From Campylorhamphus procurvoides (lineage: Eukaryota; Chordata; Aves; Passeriformes; Dendrocolaptidae): 64,000 nt of DNA. Positions 63,383 through 64,000 of this stretch are shown one piece after another (position 1 is the stretch's first letter; each line of letters begins with the position of its first letter). The notes beneath the pieces are model-generated. The model was not told where the DNA came from. It searched no databases and saw only the letters and a list, made by a program, of their open reading frames with translations. The DNA lies in the NCBI GenBank assembly GCA_013396655.1, contig WBMV01002681.1:1612001-1676000 (forward strand). Direction: 5' to 3'. The translations under genes and the position numbers were made by a program.

Positions 63383-64000
63383 AGTTGATCAACTCCTCCC
63401 ATACAGTTCATGCTACTTTAGAAGTCAAATATACAGACTGGGCAGGTGTTCCAGGTGTTATGGAGTAATGGTATCTAAATTAGTAGGAGTGTAGAAGGGT
63501 TGACACATTCAGCCTTTCATAATTGAAGGTAAGGGTGAAGCAAGACTTTGATTATCCTGTAGAAGTCTTGAATGAAGGAGGTATACAGAAAGAAGTGTAC
63601 TTACTTTCTTTTCAGGTGTGTAGCTAAATGAGGGGAGCAGGCTGGTCTTAGATGACAAATAACTGCAGATATATGTAAGAGGAAACAATGGAAAAAGGCT
63701 CAAGCCATGTGCAGGACCAGGCTTCCAATGCTGTAGCTATTAACTGACTTTGTGAAACTCAGATAGGCCTTATTAGGGATATGGACCATGAAATTGGTTG
63801 AAATGTTGCCAAGAAAGAATCGGCATACAGTGAAAAGATAAGACTCTTGGAAATTTTAATATTATTACTCAGCAGAAACTTAGGTTACCTCTTAATACAC
63901 ATCACCTCATGCACTGCAGGAGCTATCTCACAGTACCCAGATAACAAAAATGCAAAGAATCATCAAACATCTATTTGCTGCACATATTTTTTACAAGAAA
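63383..64000. other. Intergenic DNA to the window edge, no gene seen
   Basis: AT-rich non-coding sequence. The only open frame above 60 codons (63509-63703, minus) has no recognisable domain. Confidence 0.6.

Noticed and set aside
1..64000. tRNA, rRNA, snRNA, CRISPR array, operon or phage-type content
   Set aside because: No cloverleaf with A/B boxes, no rRNA or snRNA core sequence and no regularly spaced direct repeats with unique spacers were recognised. The window is vertebrate nuclear DNA.
61331..64000. Terminal exon of SCIN, the expected upstream neighbour
   Set aside because: No minus-strand segment resembles a gelsolin-repeat or villin-family C-terminus; it probably lies beyond the window.

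Overview
The window is a piece of a bird nuclear genome. It holds CR1 (chicken repeat 1) LINE copies with the typical avian 3' end, a solo LTR of a kind scattered through avian genomes, AT-rich non-coding DNA with almost no CpG, and one protein-coding gene, ARL4A, in an unmethylated-type CpG island. The species cannot be named from the sequence.

Layout. Positions 1 to about 58,950 are a gene-poor stretch with no coding exon I can defend. Open frames there are short (mostly 60-130 codons), overlap on both strands and show no known domain. This part holds an ancient CR1 tail (about 17.7 kb), a solo endogenous-retrovirus LTR with an exact 5-bp target duplication (23.9-24.4 kb), a 12-bp purine minisatellite (25.1 kb), a MIR-like remnant (28.5 kb), an orphan CpG-rich patch with clustered transcription-factor motifs (31.8-32.3 kb), a mixed-orientation CR1 complex (37.2-38.3 kb), and many A/C-rich or AT simple repeats. 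Positions about 58,950-61,330 hold ARL4A on the minus strand: 3' UTR, intact 200-codon coding sequence, a probable 3' splice site just upstream, and a CpG island broken by a 744-base run of N. Three CCAAT boxes in a small tandem repeat lie just beyond the gap, so the first exon and transcription start are probably inside it. Positions 61.4-64 kb are intergenic, with a well-preserved CR1 3' end and an ancient retroposon tail.

Context. In human, ARL4A sits between SCIN (upstream) and a gene desert of about a megabase before ETV1 (downstream). If the bird order is the same, positions 1-59 kb are the ARL4A-proximal part of that desert and SCIN should lie beyond position 64,000. This is inferred from known synteny; no exon of either neighbour is visible.

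I found no previously undescribed biological system. The best leads are the promoter repeat beside the assembly gap, the orphan CpG patch at 32 kb, the CR1 complex at 37-38 kb and the datable solo LTR.
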